Shown: in pieces, positions 38,595 through 47,144 of the stretch
How positions within the stretch are numbered: the first letter of the stretch is position 1
Layout of the letters: each line of letters begins with the position of its first letter
Assembly (NCBI RefSeq): GCF_014635305.1
Contig: NZ_BMCS01000001.1
Location: 2,046,001 to 2,110,000, forward strand
Length of the DNA stretch: 64,000 bases
Origin: Williamsia phyllosphaerae
Lineage (GTDB): Bacteria > Actinomycetota > Actinomycetes > Mycobacteriales > Mycobacteriaceae
Reading direction: 5' to 3'
Notes under the pieces: generated by a model
Database searches by the model: none
Told to the model about the DNA's origin: nothing
What the model saw: only the letters and a program-made list of their open reading frames with translations
Position numbers and translations under genes: made by a program

Positions 38595-39707
38595 TCAGTT
38601 GTCGTGCAGGATGACGCCGCGGATGTTCTTGCCGTCGCGGAGGTCCTGGTATCCCTCGTTGACCTGCTCGAGCGTGTAGGTCGTGGTCACCAACTCGTCG
38701 AGCTTGAGCTGACCGGCGTCGTACAGACGAAGCAGCCGGACGATGTCGTACTGCGGGTTGGCCGACCCGAACAGGCTGCCCTTGATGGTCTTCTCGTTCA
38801 GCGTGATGTCGATGCCCGGCCAGTGGATCGTGAAGGCCTCGGGGCTCGACAGTCCGGTCAGGATGACCGTGCCGCCCTTGCCGACGGCCCCGATCGCCGA
38901 CGACACGACCGCCTCGTCGACGGTGCCGACGGTCACGATGGCGCAGTCGGCGCCCTGCCCCCAGGTGAGCTCGGTGATCTTCTCCTGCGCCTCGGCGGCG
39001 TCGGCGAATCCATGGGTGGCGCCGAACTTCAGTGCGGCGTCACGCTTCATCGACACGGGATCCACCACGACGACGTACTTGGCGCCCGCGTGGATGGCGC
39101 CCTGCACCGAGTTGATGCCGATACCGCCGATGCCGTAGATGACGACGGTGTCGCCGGCGCGCACGTTGCCCGCGTACACCGCCGAACCCCAACCGGTGGG
39201 GACGCCGCACCCCACGAGGACCGCCTTGTCCAGGGGGAGCCACTCGTCGACCTTGACCACCGAGTACTGCGAGATGACCGCCCGCTCGGAGAAGGTGCCA
39301 AGCATGCACATGCCGCCGAAGTCGTTGCCGCCGCCGTGGAACCGGTAGGTCCCGTCGGGCATGCAGCCGTCGAGGATCGTCGCGCCGACGTCGCACAGCG
39401 ACTGGCGACCGGTCGAGCAGTAGCGGCACGTGCCGCAGTTGGGGATGAAGCTGCAGACGACGTGATCGCCCGGCTTCACCTTGGTGACACCGACGCCGAC
39501 CTCCTCGATGATCCCCGCGCCCTCATGTCCGCCGACCATCGGGAAACGCGGCGGCAGATCGCCGTCGGTGAGGTGCAGATCCGAATGGCACAGACCCGAC
39601 GCGACGTACTTGATCAACACCTCGCCTGGTCCGGGCGCATCGAGGTCGAGTTCCATGATCTCGAACGGCTTGTGCACGTCCATCAGAACTGCTGCCTTGG
39701 TCTTCAT
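38595..39707 (-). CDS. adhB: NDMA-type zinc alcohol dehydrogenase, AdhB-like
   Basis: A 370-residue zinc MDR alcohol dehydrogenase. Catalytic-zinc elements are GLCHSDLHLTDGD and GGHEGAGIIEEVG; the structural-zinc cysteines are in CGTCRYCSTGRQSLC; the Rossmann motif is VIYGIGGIGINSVQGA. It resembles mycobacterial AdhB (Rv0761c) and the NDMA-dependent class whose NAD(H) does not exchange and which is linked to mycofactocin in the published family analysis. That makes the mft locus at 58-61 kb its likely electron acceptor supply. ATG 39707 has an AAGGAGG site. An activator gene of AcoR type lies 100 bp upstream on the same strand. Confidence 0.88.
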   Translation of the reverse strand: MKTKAAVLMDVHKPFEIMELDLDAPGPGEVLIKYVASGLCHSDLHLTDGDLPPRFPMVGGHEGAGIIEEVGVGVTKVKPGDHVVCSFIPNCGTCRYCSTGRQSLCDVGATILDGCMPDGTYRFHGGGNDFGGMCMLGTFSERAVISQYSVVKVDEWLPLDKAVLVGCGVPTGWGSAVYAGNVRAGDTVVIYGIGGIGINSVQGAIHAGAKYVVVVDPVSMKRDAALKFGATHGFADAAEAQEKITELTWGQGADCAIVTVGTVDEAVVSSAIGAVGKGGTVILTGLSSPEAFTIHWPGIDITLNEKTIKGSLFGSANPQYDIVRLLRLYDAGQLKLDELVTTTYTLEQVNEGYQDLRDGKNIRGVILHDN

Positions 39708-39783
39708 CGGTGAAGTCCTCCTTGGTCGGTGCGACCGCATACGGGCCGTACCTCCACTGTGACGGCGATCACCGATGAGGGGT

Positions 39784-39798
39784 GTTCAGATTCTGGAC
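39784..39798. promoter_or_regulatory. Inverted repeat in the gap before adhB
   Basis: GTTCAGATTCTGGAC is a 7-bp inverted repeat around one base, with one mismatch. It lies in the 100-bp gap between the activator stop and the adhB start and could be the activator's binding site. Confidence 0.3.
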
Positions 39799-39807
39799 GT
39801 TCTCGTC

Positions 39808-41448
39808 TCAGCCGGGGATGTGGAGCTCCCGCATGCGCTTGTAGAGGGTGGTCCGGCTGATGCCGAGGTGATCGGCGGTGGCCCGCTTGTTGCCTCCGTG
39901 GCGGCGCAGCTCGTTGCTGATGGCGTCGTGCAACGCGGTGTCGAGCGGATTGCGGGTGCAGTCCGTCGGTGTCGCCCGTCCCGGCCGGAGCAGGTCGGTG
40001 TCGGTGATCGCCCCCGCCGAGCGGCGAGTGACGACATCGCTGATCTCGTCGGCGAGGTCGGCGAGGTTGCCGGGCCAGTCGTGGTGCACGAGCGCGGTGA
40101 TCGCGGCGGGAGAGAAGTGCAGGTCCAGACCGTGTCGGGCGAGCATCGAGCGTGCGATCGACGGGATCTCGTGGCGACGCAACCGCAGCGGGACCAACTC
40201 GGTGCGATCGCGACAGCCGGACACGAGTCGCCGGTGCTCGGGGCCGGCGGCGTCGACGGGGTTCGACGAGAGCCCGACCCGTGCCGTCGCGGAGGCGATC
40301 GCCTCGCGCAATGCGCACGCCTGCAGATCGGGGAGAAGGTGCACGTTCTCGACGAGTACGACCGCGTCTCCGTCACGCAGCCGTGTCGACACCCGGGTCA
40401 TCCAGGCGTGTGCGTCGTCCACGGCGAGCTCGGCGGCGTCGAACCGGTCGGTGTCGGCGTCGAACCGAGCGGCCCACTCCGACAGTGCGGTGGACCGTCC
40501 CGTGCCGGGCTCGCCGATCACGGCCGCCGTCCGCGCGGTGGGTGGACGGTTCGCGGTGTCGATGACCGTCGGGGCGTCCAGCGGATCGATCTCCAGCACG
40601 ACCCCTGCTCCGGCCGGCGGCCGCTCCCAGCGGATGCGCACCGCGCGTCCGGCGCGCAACGTCATCGATTCGATGACGCCGGCGCGGAGGGACGACCCCT
40701 CGATCTGCGCTCGCAACGCGGCGTGGTCGTCGGAGCCTACGAGCGCCGAGGCGCTGGAGTTCTCGAGCAGGATCTCGTCGGCCAACGCGATCACCGGCGC
40801 GCCTCGACGCGACGCGTTGCTGCGTTGGAACGCGGCGAACAGCAACTGCTCACTCGAGCGGGTCTCCTCGAGCAGCCGGCTCTGGATGTCGGAGGCCGAC
40901 TGCGCGAGCAGTGGCCGCAGCAGCGGGTTGTCCTCGTCGACGAGATAGGTGATGTCGAGGACGCCCTCGATACGTCGGGTGACCGGATGGATCAACGGGT
41001 GGCCGTGACAGCTGAACCCCTTCATCGCCTCGATGTAGTGCTCGTCGCCGCGGACGGACACGGGGACGCGCAGTTCGTGGACCGTCGCGATCGAGTTGGT
41101 CCCGGAGGTCTGCTCGCTGAAGGGCCGTCCCAGGACCGTGCCGGTGGCGGTGACCGCGTCGCGTACCTGGTGTGAGCCGAACCGCAGGTCGACCAGGCGT
41201 GCGTCGCGGTCGGAGAGCAGGACGCAGTAGCGGGTCCGCGCGAGCATCGACTCCATGCGGTCGAGGACGGGCTCGGCGGCGGCCAGGAGACGACTGCGGC
41301 GGTCCACGTCGGACACCGAGAACCGCTCGAGCGAGTCGTCCGGGCGCAGTCCGCTGCTCCGCGACCGCTCCCAGGATCGGGCGATCTCGTCGCGCAACGC
41401 GGGTGAGTCGCCCGGGCTCGGTGTCGCGACAACTGTGTCGTGGGCCAC
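39808..41448 (-). CDS. AcoR/MimR-like GAF-AAA-Fis transcriptional activator
   Basis: A 546-residue regulator with an N-terminal sensor (about residues 60-210, RARTRYC-like VLLSDRDARLVDLR, then GTVLGRPFSEQTSGTNSIAT), a degenerate AAA+ region with a Walker A (VIGEPGTGRSTAL), and a C-terminal Fis-type helix-turn-helix (RHGGNKRATADHLGISRTTLYKRMREL). The GAFTGA loop that contacts sigma-54 is absent, as in related actinobacterial alcohol and alkane regulators. It probably activates the adhB gene 100 bp downstream in response to an alcohol or aldehyde; this is inferred from position and family. Confidence 0.82.
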   Translation of the reverse strand: MAHDTVVATPSPGDSPALRDEIARSWERSRSSGLRPDDSLERFSVSDVDRRSRLLAAAEPVLDRMESMLARTRYCVLLSDRDARLVDLRFGSHQVRDAVTATGTVLGRPFSEQTSGTNSIATVHELRVPVSVRGDEHYIEAMKGFSCHGHPLIHPVTRRIEGVLDITYLVDEDNPLLRPLLAQSASDIQSRLLEETRSSEQLLFAAFQRSNASRRGAPVIALADEILLENSSASALVGSDDHAALRAQIEGSSLRAGVIESMTLRAGRAVRIRWERPPAGAGVVLEIDPLDAPTVIDTANRPPTARTAAVIGEPGTGRSTALSEWAARFDADTDRFDAAELAVDDAHAWMTRVSTRLRDGDAVVLVENVHLLPDLQACALREAIASATARVGLSSNPVDAAGPEHRRLVSGCRDRTELVPLRLRRHEIPSIARSMLARHGLDLHFSPAAITALVHHDWPGNLADLADEISDVVTRRSAGAITDTDLLRPGRATPTDCTRNPLDTALHDAISNELRRHGGNKRATADHLGISRTTLYKRMRELHIPG

Positions 41449-41510
41449 ACATTTGTTCTACACCTCATTCGGACATCCGCGCCCGGGTACGAGTCCTCGC
41501 TCAACTCACG

Positions 41511-41552
41511 AATCCGCGTCGGGCATGACGCGGGTTCTTGGGTTCGGCGCGG
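41511..41552. repeat. Near-palindromic direct repeat 3' of the decayed DUF559 gene
   Basis: 37 of 42 bases match 42379-42420. The core stem is AATCCGCGTC (41511-41520) against GACGCGGGTT (41527-41536), with a T.G mismatch on the plus strand (41513/41534). Pairing extends outward imperfectly to 41503/41544 with a second T.G. Confidence 0.7.
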
Positions 41553-41554
41553 GT

Positions 41555-42350
41555 TCAGACGGCAAGGAGTCGCAACCTGAGGAGCCAATCGCGGATCAGG
41601 GGCACGACGCGACCACGCTCCAGGTCGTTCCAGGTCCAGCGGATGACCATGATCCCGGCTCGCCGCAACGCGTCCTCGCGTTCCTTCTCGCGACGCATCG
41701 CGTCGAACGGTGTCTCTCCGGGCCGTAGATGCTTCTGGTACCTGACCATCCCGTCGAATTCGCCGACGAGGAGTCCCGCCCAGTCGAAATCGGTTCGTGC
41801 GACCAGTTCACCTGTCGCCGAGTGAAATTCGTGTTGTAGACGCGCCGGCGGCAGACCGGCGTCGATCATCTGCGCTCGGCTCCAGGATTCACCGGGGTTC
41901 TCGGCGTTGCCGTCGGCGTGGTGCAACGCACGCCGGGCCTGGCCGACGCCGCGGCGCGGGATCAGCAGCATCGCCGCCATCACGCTCCGATCGGCGCCCA
42001 TTCGCAACGCTGAGTCCAGAACGGCGAGGGCCCCCGCAAAACCGATGCTGCGGTCGGAGCATCTCGAGTCGGTGCAGCGTCGCCGCGCTCTGATGACTCA
42101 CCACGACCGAACCGTCCGGTGACCCGGTGGCGATGCCCATCAGGCGGTGGGTCTGCTCGGGTGTCCGTTCCGTGCGGCGGGTGAAGACGCCGCGCGTGAC
42201 GCGGACGAGTTCGCCCGCGGCCACGGCCCTGGCGAGCTGTGCGTCGGTGTACCCGCATCGGACTGCGTTGCTGCGGTGAACGAGGCCGTGACGATCGGTG
42301 GGGAAGGAATTCACTGCACTCGGACGCAGCGGGAGCCGATTCGGTGCCAT
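41555..42350 (-). pseudogene. AbiEi-like/DUF559 protein with internal deletion and frame change
   Basis: The N-terminal AbiEi-like part is readable from ATG 42350 (HGLVHRSNAVRCGYTDAQLARAVAAGELVRVTRGVF) to SHQSAATLHRLEML. The C-terminal DUF559 part is readable in another frame (GALAVLDSALRMGADRS, then FDWAGLLVGEFDGMVRYQ, REKEREDALRRAGIMVIRWTWNDL) to a stop at 41555. Between them about 80 residues normally present in the family are missing, so an internal deletion probably joined the halves out of frame near 42030-42050. It is flanked by 42-bp direct repeats unrelated in sequence to those of the intact copy at 18207. Confidence 0.72.
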
Positions 42351-42378
42351 GGGTGCGTGAATCCGCGCCAAGCAGCCA

Positions 42379-42420
42379 AATCCGCGCCGGGCACGACGCG
42401 GGTTCGTGAGTTCGACGCGG
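42379..42420. repeat. Near-palindromic direct repeat 5' of the decayed DUF559 gene
   Basis: This is the second copy of the 41511-41552 repeat. The stem AATCCGCGCC (42379-42388) against GACGCGGGTT (42395-42404) keeps the T.G mismatch on the plus strand (42381/42402) and has one further C.A mismatch. Confidence 0.7.
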
Positions 42421-42439
42421 AGACGCGGCCTGGCGGTCG

Positions 42440-43567
42440 CTAGGCGGAGGAGGCGGCGTCCGAGCGTCGACCGACCAGGGCGGGCAGATCGGCCACGACC
42501 GCATCCGGTGACGGCATGGCCTCGATCTCGTCGACCATGACCGCGCAGGCGCGGGTGATCAGCGCGGCCGGGTCGAGTAGTTCTTCGACCGCCGAGCGGA
42601 TGCCGAGTGGCGTGGTCTGGGCACCGATTAACTGTCGACCGAGACCGCCGGAGACGACGGCGTCGGCGTTGCGGAACTGGTCGGCACCCTGGGGGAGGAC
42701 GAGTTGCGGCAGGCCGGCGGCCAGGGCGGCCAGGGTCGTGCCCGCGCCGCCGTGGTGGACGATCGCCGAGGCGTGGGGGAGTACGGCCGCCTGCGGGACC
42801 CAGTCGGCGACGTGCACCGCGTCGGGGACGACGCCCAACGCCTCGCGCGACACCGACGGCCCGAGCGCCAACAACACCCGCACACCCAACGACGCGATCG
42901 AGGTGACCGCGGCGGCGAGGATCGCGGCGTCGCCGAACTCGGTACCGAGTGTCACGTAGACGAGGGGACGCAGATCGGAGTCGTCGGTGACGACGGCAGG
43001 GAGCGGACCGTCGGGGGCGAAGGCGGTCGGGCGCAGTGGGATGCGGCCGACCCGGCGCACCACGGCCGGGTCCTGGATCGACGCCGGGAAGATGTCGAGC
43101 AAAGGTGCGTCGGCGACGTCGCGGTCGAACCCGAAGCCGCGCCCGATGCCGTGGACGACGACCGGGATCCCGGCCGCGGCCGCCGCATCGACCGCGCCGA
43201 AGTTGCCCGCCTCGGCGATCACCGCGTCCGGGCGCACCCGATCGAGGATCGGCGCGAGGTCGGTCGCGAACGACCGGGGGATGATCTCGCCGAACGCCCG
43301 GTCGACCAGGTCCCGGTGTCCCTCGGTGTTCGCCTTGAGTTCTGCGGTGGACGACACCGACCCGCTGCTCGCGACCACCTGCTCGAAGGCGTCGGCGATC
43401 GACGTGCCCGCCGTCTCGGTCGCGAAGCCGAGCTCATCCAGCACGCGGTGCATGGTGCCGCCGGTCGCCCAGTGGACGCGGTGACCTGCCCGCTGGGCGG
43501 CGCGCGCCAGCGGGATCAGCGGAAACGTGTGGCCGTAGGCCGCGAGCGAGGAGAAGAGGAGGTCCAC
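42440..43567 (-). CDS. Macrolide/UGT-type glycosyltransferase (GT1 family)
   Basis: A 375-residue GT-B glycosyltransferase. The N-terminal acceptor domain starts LLFSSLAAYGHTFPLIPLARAAQRAGHRV. The C-terminal nucleotide-sugar motif is VADWVPQAAVLPHASAIVHHGGAGTTLAALAAGLPQLVLPQGADQFRNA. It would glycosylate a small molecule such as a macrolide or lipid. The start was set at GTG 43567 because a TAAAGT box lies exactly 7 nt upstream and the GT1 domain begins at once. A 13-bp TTAGTGGCACTAA palindrome overlaps that box, so local repression or activation is likely. It stands alone between the DUF559 remnant and the str operon. Confidence 0.82.
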   Translation of the reverse strand: MDLLFSSLAAYGHTFPLIPLARAAQRAGHRVHWATGGTMHRVLDELGFATETAGTSIADAFEQVVASSGSVSSTAELKANTEGHRDLVDRAFGEIIPRSFATDLAPILDRVRPDAVIAEAGNFGAVDAAAAAGIPVVVHGIGRGFGFDRDVADAPLLDIFPASIQDPAVVRRVGRIPLRPTAFAPDGPLPAVVTDDSDLRPLVYVTLGTEFGDAAILAAAVTSIASLGVRVLLALGPSVSREALGVVPDAVHVADWVPQAAVLPHASAIVHHGGAGTTLAALAAGLPQLVLPQGADQFRNADAVVSGGLGRQLIGAQTTPLGIRSAVEELLDPAALITRACAVMVDEIEAMPSPDAVVADLPALVGRRSDAASSA

Positions 43568-43574
43568 GAGGACG

Positions 43575-43590
43575 ACTTTAGTGGCACTAA
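43575..43590 (-). promoter_or_regulatory. Leaderless -10 box overlapped by a 13-bp palindrome
   Basis: On the minus strand TAAAGT (43580-43575) precedes GTG 43567 by 7 nt. The perfect odd palindrome TTAGTGGCACTAA (43578-43590) covers it, which looks like an operator. Confidence 0.5.
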
Positions 43591-43680
43591 CTAGTCGATG
43601 CGCAGGACCGCCGGACGGCGGGGAATCGATGACCTCTACATGGCGCTCATCTGAACACCGGCCGATGCCTCGTGGGATTT

Positions 43681-43709
43681 TTGACCTCACCTGGCGCTGT
43701 CGGTACAGT
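43681..43709 (+). promoter_or_regulatory. Promoter of the str operon
   Basis: -35 TTGACC (43681-43686), 17-bp spacer, -10 TACAGT (43704-43709). This is a near-consensus housekeeping promoter, about 277 bp before the rpsL start. Confidence 0.7.
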
Positions 43710-43715
43710 TGACCG

Positions 43716-43986
43716 CTGGTGCCTGGCAACTGCCGGGCGAGTTCGTATGCCCACAATCGCCGTCGGGATCCCTGACTGCGAGCGTATGCGACGAGCTGAG
43801 GTGCCAACCCACTCGCGAGCGTGTCCGACACGCCCGGTTGTGGGGGAGCAAAACAACGACTGATCAGCGCTTTCGGGCCTGATGGGGCGATCTGTGGAGA
43901 CCTCGGATCTCATCGATCCGAATGTCTGTCCGGAGCACCAACCACAGAGACACATCACGAACGCCAACACAGAGGATTGACTTTCA
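43716..43986 (+). other. Long rpsL leader region
   Basis: If transcription starts just after the -10 box, the leader is about 270 nt. It holds several GC-rich inverted segments (for example GTGCCTGGCAACTGCC around 43718) but no recognisable riboswitch and no convincing gene. An AGAGGA tract about 10 nt before GTG 43987 is the ribosome site. Confidence 0.45.
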
Positions 43987-44361
43987 GTGCCAACTATCAA
44001 CCAGCTGGTCCGCAAGGGCCGCCACGACAAGCCTGCCAAGCAGAAGACGGCAGCGCTCAAGGGCAGCCCTCAGCGCCGCGGTGTGTGCACTCGCGTGTAC
44101 ACGACAACCCCCAAGAAGCCGAACTCCGCTCTGCGTAAGGTCGCCCGCGTGCGCCTCACCAGCTCGGTCGAGGTGACCGCCTACATCCCCGGTGAAGGCC
44201 ACAACCTGCAGGAGCACTCGATGGTGCTCGTCCGCGGTGGTCGTGTGAAGGACCTCCCGGGTGTGCGTTACAAGGTCATCCGCGGCTCGCTCGACACCCA
44301 GGGCGTCAAGGCCCGCAAGCAGGGACGCAGCAAGTACGGCGCGAAGAAGGAGAAGGGCTGA
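43987..44361 (+). CDS. rpsL: 30S ribosomal protein S12
   Basis: A 124-residue S12 with the invariant opening [11 protein letters not shown] and the decoding-site loops [16 protein letters not shown] and [11 protein letters not shown]. Lys43 and Lys88, the positions changed in common streptomycin-resistant mutants, are both the wild-type lysine. Translation starts at GTG 43987. The stop overlaps the rpsG start by one base (TGATG). First gene of the conserved str operon (rpsL, rpsG, fusA, tuf). Confidence 0.98.
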   Translation: MPTINQLVRKGRHDKPAKQKTAALKGSPQRRGVCTRVYTTTPKKPNSALRKVARVRLTSSVEVTAYIPGEGHNLQEHSMVLVRGGRVKDLPGVRYKVIRGSLDTQGVKARKQGRSKYGAKKEKG

Positions 44362-44831
44362 TGCCACGTAAAGGACCCGCCCCGAAGCGCCCCCTCGTCA
44401 ACGACCCGGTCTACAGCTCGCCGCTGGTCACCCAGCTGGTGAACAAGATCCTCCTCGACGGCAAGAAGTCGACCGCCGAGCGCATCGTCTACCAGGCGCT
44501 CGAGCAGGCTCGCGAGAAGACCGGTACCGATCCGGTCATCACGCTCAAGCGCGCGCTCGACAACGTCAAGCCCGCCCTCGAGGTCAAGAGCCGCCGCGTC
44601 GGTGGTGCCACCTACCAGGTGCCCATCGAGGTCAAGCCCAACCGCGCCAACACCCTCGCCCTCCGCTGGCTGGTCACGTTCAGCCGGCAGCGTCGCGAGA
44701 AGACGATGGTCGAGCGGTTGGCCAACGAACTGCTCGACGCCAGCAACGGTCTCGGTGCCGCAGTCAAGCGCCGTGAGGACACCCACAAGATGGCTGAGGC
44801 CAACCGGGCGTTCGCGCACTACCGCTGGTGA
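44361..44831 (+). CDS. rpsG: 30S ribosomal protein S7
   Basis: A 156-residue S7 of normal length, from [17 protein letters not shown] to the C-terminal [11 protein letters not shown]. It nucleates assembly of the head of the 30S subunit on 16S rRNA; in other bacteria it can also repress its own operon. The [16 protein letters not shown] loop is intact. It is coupled to rpsL by a one-base overlap and is followed by an 88-bp gap with a short hairpin (GGTGA..TCACC, around 44850) before fusA. Confidence 0.98.
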   Translation: MPRKGPAPKRPLVNDPVYSSPLVTQLVNKILLDGKKSTAERIVYQALEQAREKTGTDPVITLKRALDNVKPALEVKSRRVGGATYQVPIEVKPNRANTLALRWLVTFSRQRREKTMVERLANELLDASNGLGAAVKRREDTHKMAEANRAFAHYRW

Positions 44832-44919
44832 CAGCTGCGGTCAGACGGTGATCCACCCGGGTCACCGTCGGACCGTCCACCAATCCCAAGATCTCTACGC
44901 GAAAAAGCGAGGCAGATAA

Positions 44920-47025
44920 GTGGCACAGGACGTGCTGACCGACCTCAACAAGGTCCGCAACATCGGCATCATGGCCCACATCGATGCCGGCAAGACCACC
45001 ACCACCGAGCGCATCCTCTTCTACACCGGTATCTCGTACAAGATCGGTGAGGTCCATGACGGCGCAGCCACCATGGACTGGATGGAGCAGGAGCAGGAGC
45101 GTGGCATCACGATCACCTCTGCTGCCACCACCTGCTTCTGGAACGACAACCAGATCAACATCATCGACACCCCCGGTCACGTCGACTTCACCGTCGAGGT
45201 CGAGCGGTCGCTGCGCGTGCTCGACGGCGCAGTCGCGGTGTTCGACGGCAAAGAGGGTGTCGAGCCGCAGTCGGAGCAGGTCTGGCGACAGGCCGACAAG
45301 TACGACGTGCCGCGTATCTGCTTCGTCAACAAGATGGACAAGCTCGGTGCGGACTTCTACTACACCGTGCAGACCATCAAGGACCGTCTCGGCGCCAAGC
45401 CGTTGGTCATCCAGCTGCCGATCGGCTCCGAGGGTGGCTTCGAGGGCATCGTCGACCTGGTCGAGATGAAGGCCAAGGTCTGGCGCGGCGAGACCAAGCT
45501 CGGTGAGTCCTACGAGACCATCGACATCCCCGAGGATCTGCTCGAGAGCGCTGAGCAGTACCGCGAGGAGCTCCTCGAGACCGTCGCCGAGTCCGACGAG
45601 GCTCTGCTGGAGAAGCACTTCGGCGGCGAGCCGCTGACGATCGACGAGATCAAGGCCGCCATCCGCAAGATGACGGTGAACTCCGAGATCTACCCGGTGC
45701 TGTGCGGTTCGGCGTTCAAGAACAAGGGCGTTCAGCCCATGCTCGACGCCGTCATCGACTACCTCCCCTCCCCGCTGGACGTCGAGTCGGTCACCGGCCA
45801 CGCCGTCGGTGACGAGGAGAAGCTGATCGAGCGTCGGCCGTCCTCGGACGAGCCGTTCTCGGCGCTCGCGTTCAAGATCGCGACGCACCCCTTCTTCGGC
45901 AAGCTGACCTACGTCCGGGTGTACTCGGGCAAGGTCGACTCCGGTGCCCAGGTCATCAACTCGACCAAGGGCAAGAAGGAGCGTCTGGGCAAGCTGTTCC
46001 AGATGCACTCCAACAAGGAGAACGCGATCGCGACCGCATCCGCGGGTCACATCTACGCGGTCATCGGCCTCAAGGACACCACCACGGGTGACACCCTCTG
46101 CGATCCGCAGAACCAGGTGATCCTCGAGTCGATGACCTTCCCGGACCCGGTCATCCAGGTCTCGATCGAGCCCAAGACCAAGTCCGACCAGGAGAAGCTG
46201 GGCACCGCGATCCAGAAGCTCGCCGAAGAGGATCCGACCTTCTCGGTGAAGCTGGACGAGGACACCGGCCAGACCGTCATCGGCGGCATGGGCGAGCTCC
46301 ACCTCGACATCCTGGTCGACCGCATGAAGCGCGAATTCAAGGTCGAGGCCAACGTCGGCAAGCCGCAGGTGGCCTACCGCGAGACGATTCGCAAGACCGT
46401 CGAGAAGCACGACTTCACCCACAAGAAGCAGACGGGTGGATCGGGCCAGTTCGCGAAGGTCGTCGTCAAGCTCGAGCCGCTGGTCGACGCCGAGGACGGC
46501 GCGACCTACGAGTTCGTCAACGCCGTCTCCGGTGGTCGTGTCCCGCGCGAGTACATCCCGTCGGTGGATGCCGGTGCGCAGGACGCCATGCAGTACGGAG
46601 TGCTCGCCGGTTACCCGTTGGTCAACCTGAAGTTCTCGCTTCTCGATGGCCAGTACCACGACGTCGACTCCTCGGAGATGGCGTTCAAGATCGCCGGTTC
46701 GCAGGCACTGAAGGAGGCCGCCCGCATGGCCGGCCCCGTCATCCTCGAACCGTTGATGGCCGTCGAGGTCATCACGCCCGAGGACTACATGGGCGATGTG
46801 ATCGGTGACCTCAACTCACGCCGTGGCCAGATCCAGGCCATGGAGGAGCGCAGCGGTGCCCGTATCGTCAAGGCGCAGGTCCCGCTGTCGGAGATGTTCG
46901 GCTACATCGGAGACCTCCGGTCGAGGACTCAGGGCCGGGCGAACTACTCCATGGTGTTCGACTCGTACGCTGAGGTTCCGGCGAACGTGGCGAAGGAAAT
47001 CATCGCGAAGGCGACGGGCGAGTAG
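44920..47025 (+). CDS. fusA: Elongation factor G
   Basis: A 701-residue EF-G that drives translocation on the ribosome with GTP. G1 is [18 protein letters not shown]3 is [18 protein letters not shown]4 is [11 protein letters not shown]. The five-domain length is complete, ending in [21 protein letters not shown] 44920 follows a GAGG ribosome site. It is in the usual order after rpsG and before tuf. Confidence 0.98.
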   Translation: MAQDVLTDLNKVRNIGIMAHIDAGKTTTTERILFYTGISYKIGEVHDGAATMDWMEQEQERGITITSAATTCFWNDNQINIIDTPGHVDFTVEVERSLRVLDGAVAVFDGKEGVEPQSEQVWRQADKYDVPRICFVNKMDKLGADFYYTVQTIKDRLGAKPLVIQLPIGSEGGFEGIVDLVEMKAKVWRGETKLGESYETIDIPEDLLESAEQYREELLETVAESDEALLEKHFGGEPLTIDEIKAAIRKMTVNSEIYPVLCGSAFKNKGVQPMLDAVIDYLPSPLDVESVTGHAVGDEEKLIERRPSSDEPFSALAFKIATHPFFGKLTYVRVYSGKVDSGAQVINSTKGKKERLGKLFQMHSNKENAIATASAGHIYAVIGLKDTTTGDTLCDPQNQVILESMTFPDPVIQVSIEPKTKSDQEKLGTAIQKLAEEDPTFSVKLDEDTGQTVIGGMGELHLDILVDRMKREFKVEANVGKPQVAYRETIRKTVEKHDFTHKKQTGGSGQFAKVVVKLEPLVDAEDGATYEFVNAVSGGRVPREYIPSVDAGAQDAMQYGVLAGYPLVNLKFSLLDGQYHDVDSSEMAFKIAGSQALKEAARMAGPVILEPLMAVEVITPEDYMGDVIGDLNSRRGQIQAMEERSGARIVKAQVPLSEMFGYIGDLRSRTQGRANYSMVFDSYAEVPANVAKEIIAKATGE

Positions 47026-47100
47026 TCGCGACGGGCGAGCAATCGCCACCGCGTCGTGACAACCGTCGCGACGCACACAGCAAGTACAAAACTTTTTGCC

Positions 47101-47117
47101 CCTGAGAAAGTCTCAGG
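47101..47117 (+). promoter_or_regulatory. Small hairpin in the fusA-tuf gap
   Basis: CCTGAGAAAGTCTCAGG forms a perfect 7-bp stem with a 3-nt loop, 27 bp before the tuf start and after a T tract (ACTTTTTG). It could be an attenuator or an mRNA processing site. Confidence 0.4.
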
Positions 47118-47144
47118 CGCAACGACAGTCCAGGAGGACATCAA

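Noticed and set aside
36604..38679. Long plus-strand open frame opposite the amidohydrolase gene
   Set aside because: It is the antisense reading of a clear amidohydrolase; its composition (many Arg, Asp, His, Val) is typical of GC-rich antisense frames.
42440..43567. Mycofactocin glycosyltransferase MftF
   Set aside because: It is a GT-B, GT1-type enzyme with the HHGGAGTT motif; MftF is a GT2-type protein.
43672..43863. Open frame of 63 codons in the rpsL leader
   Set aside because: It starts upstream of the -35/-10 promoter elements, has no family resemblance and no ribosome site.
43987..44361. Streptomycin-resistance mutation in rpsL
   Set aside because: Lys43 and Lys88 are both wild type.
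44764..46659. 631-codon minus-strand frame over fusA
   Set aside because: It is a shadow of EF-G, with Leu/Asp/Val-rich low-complexity content.
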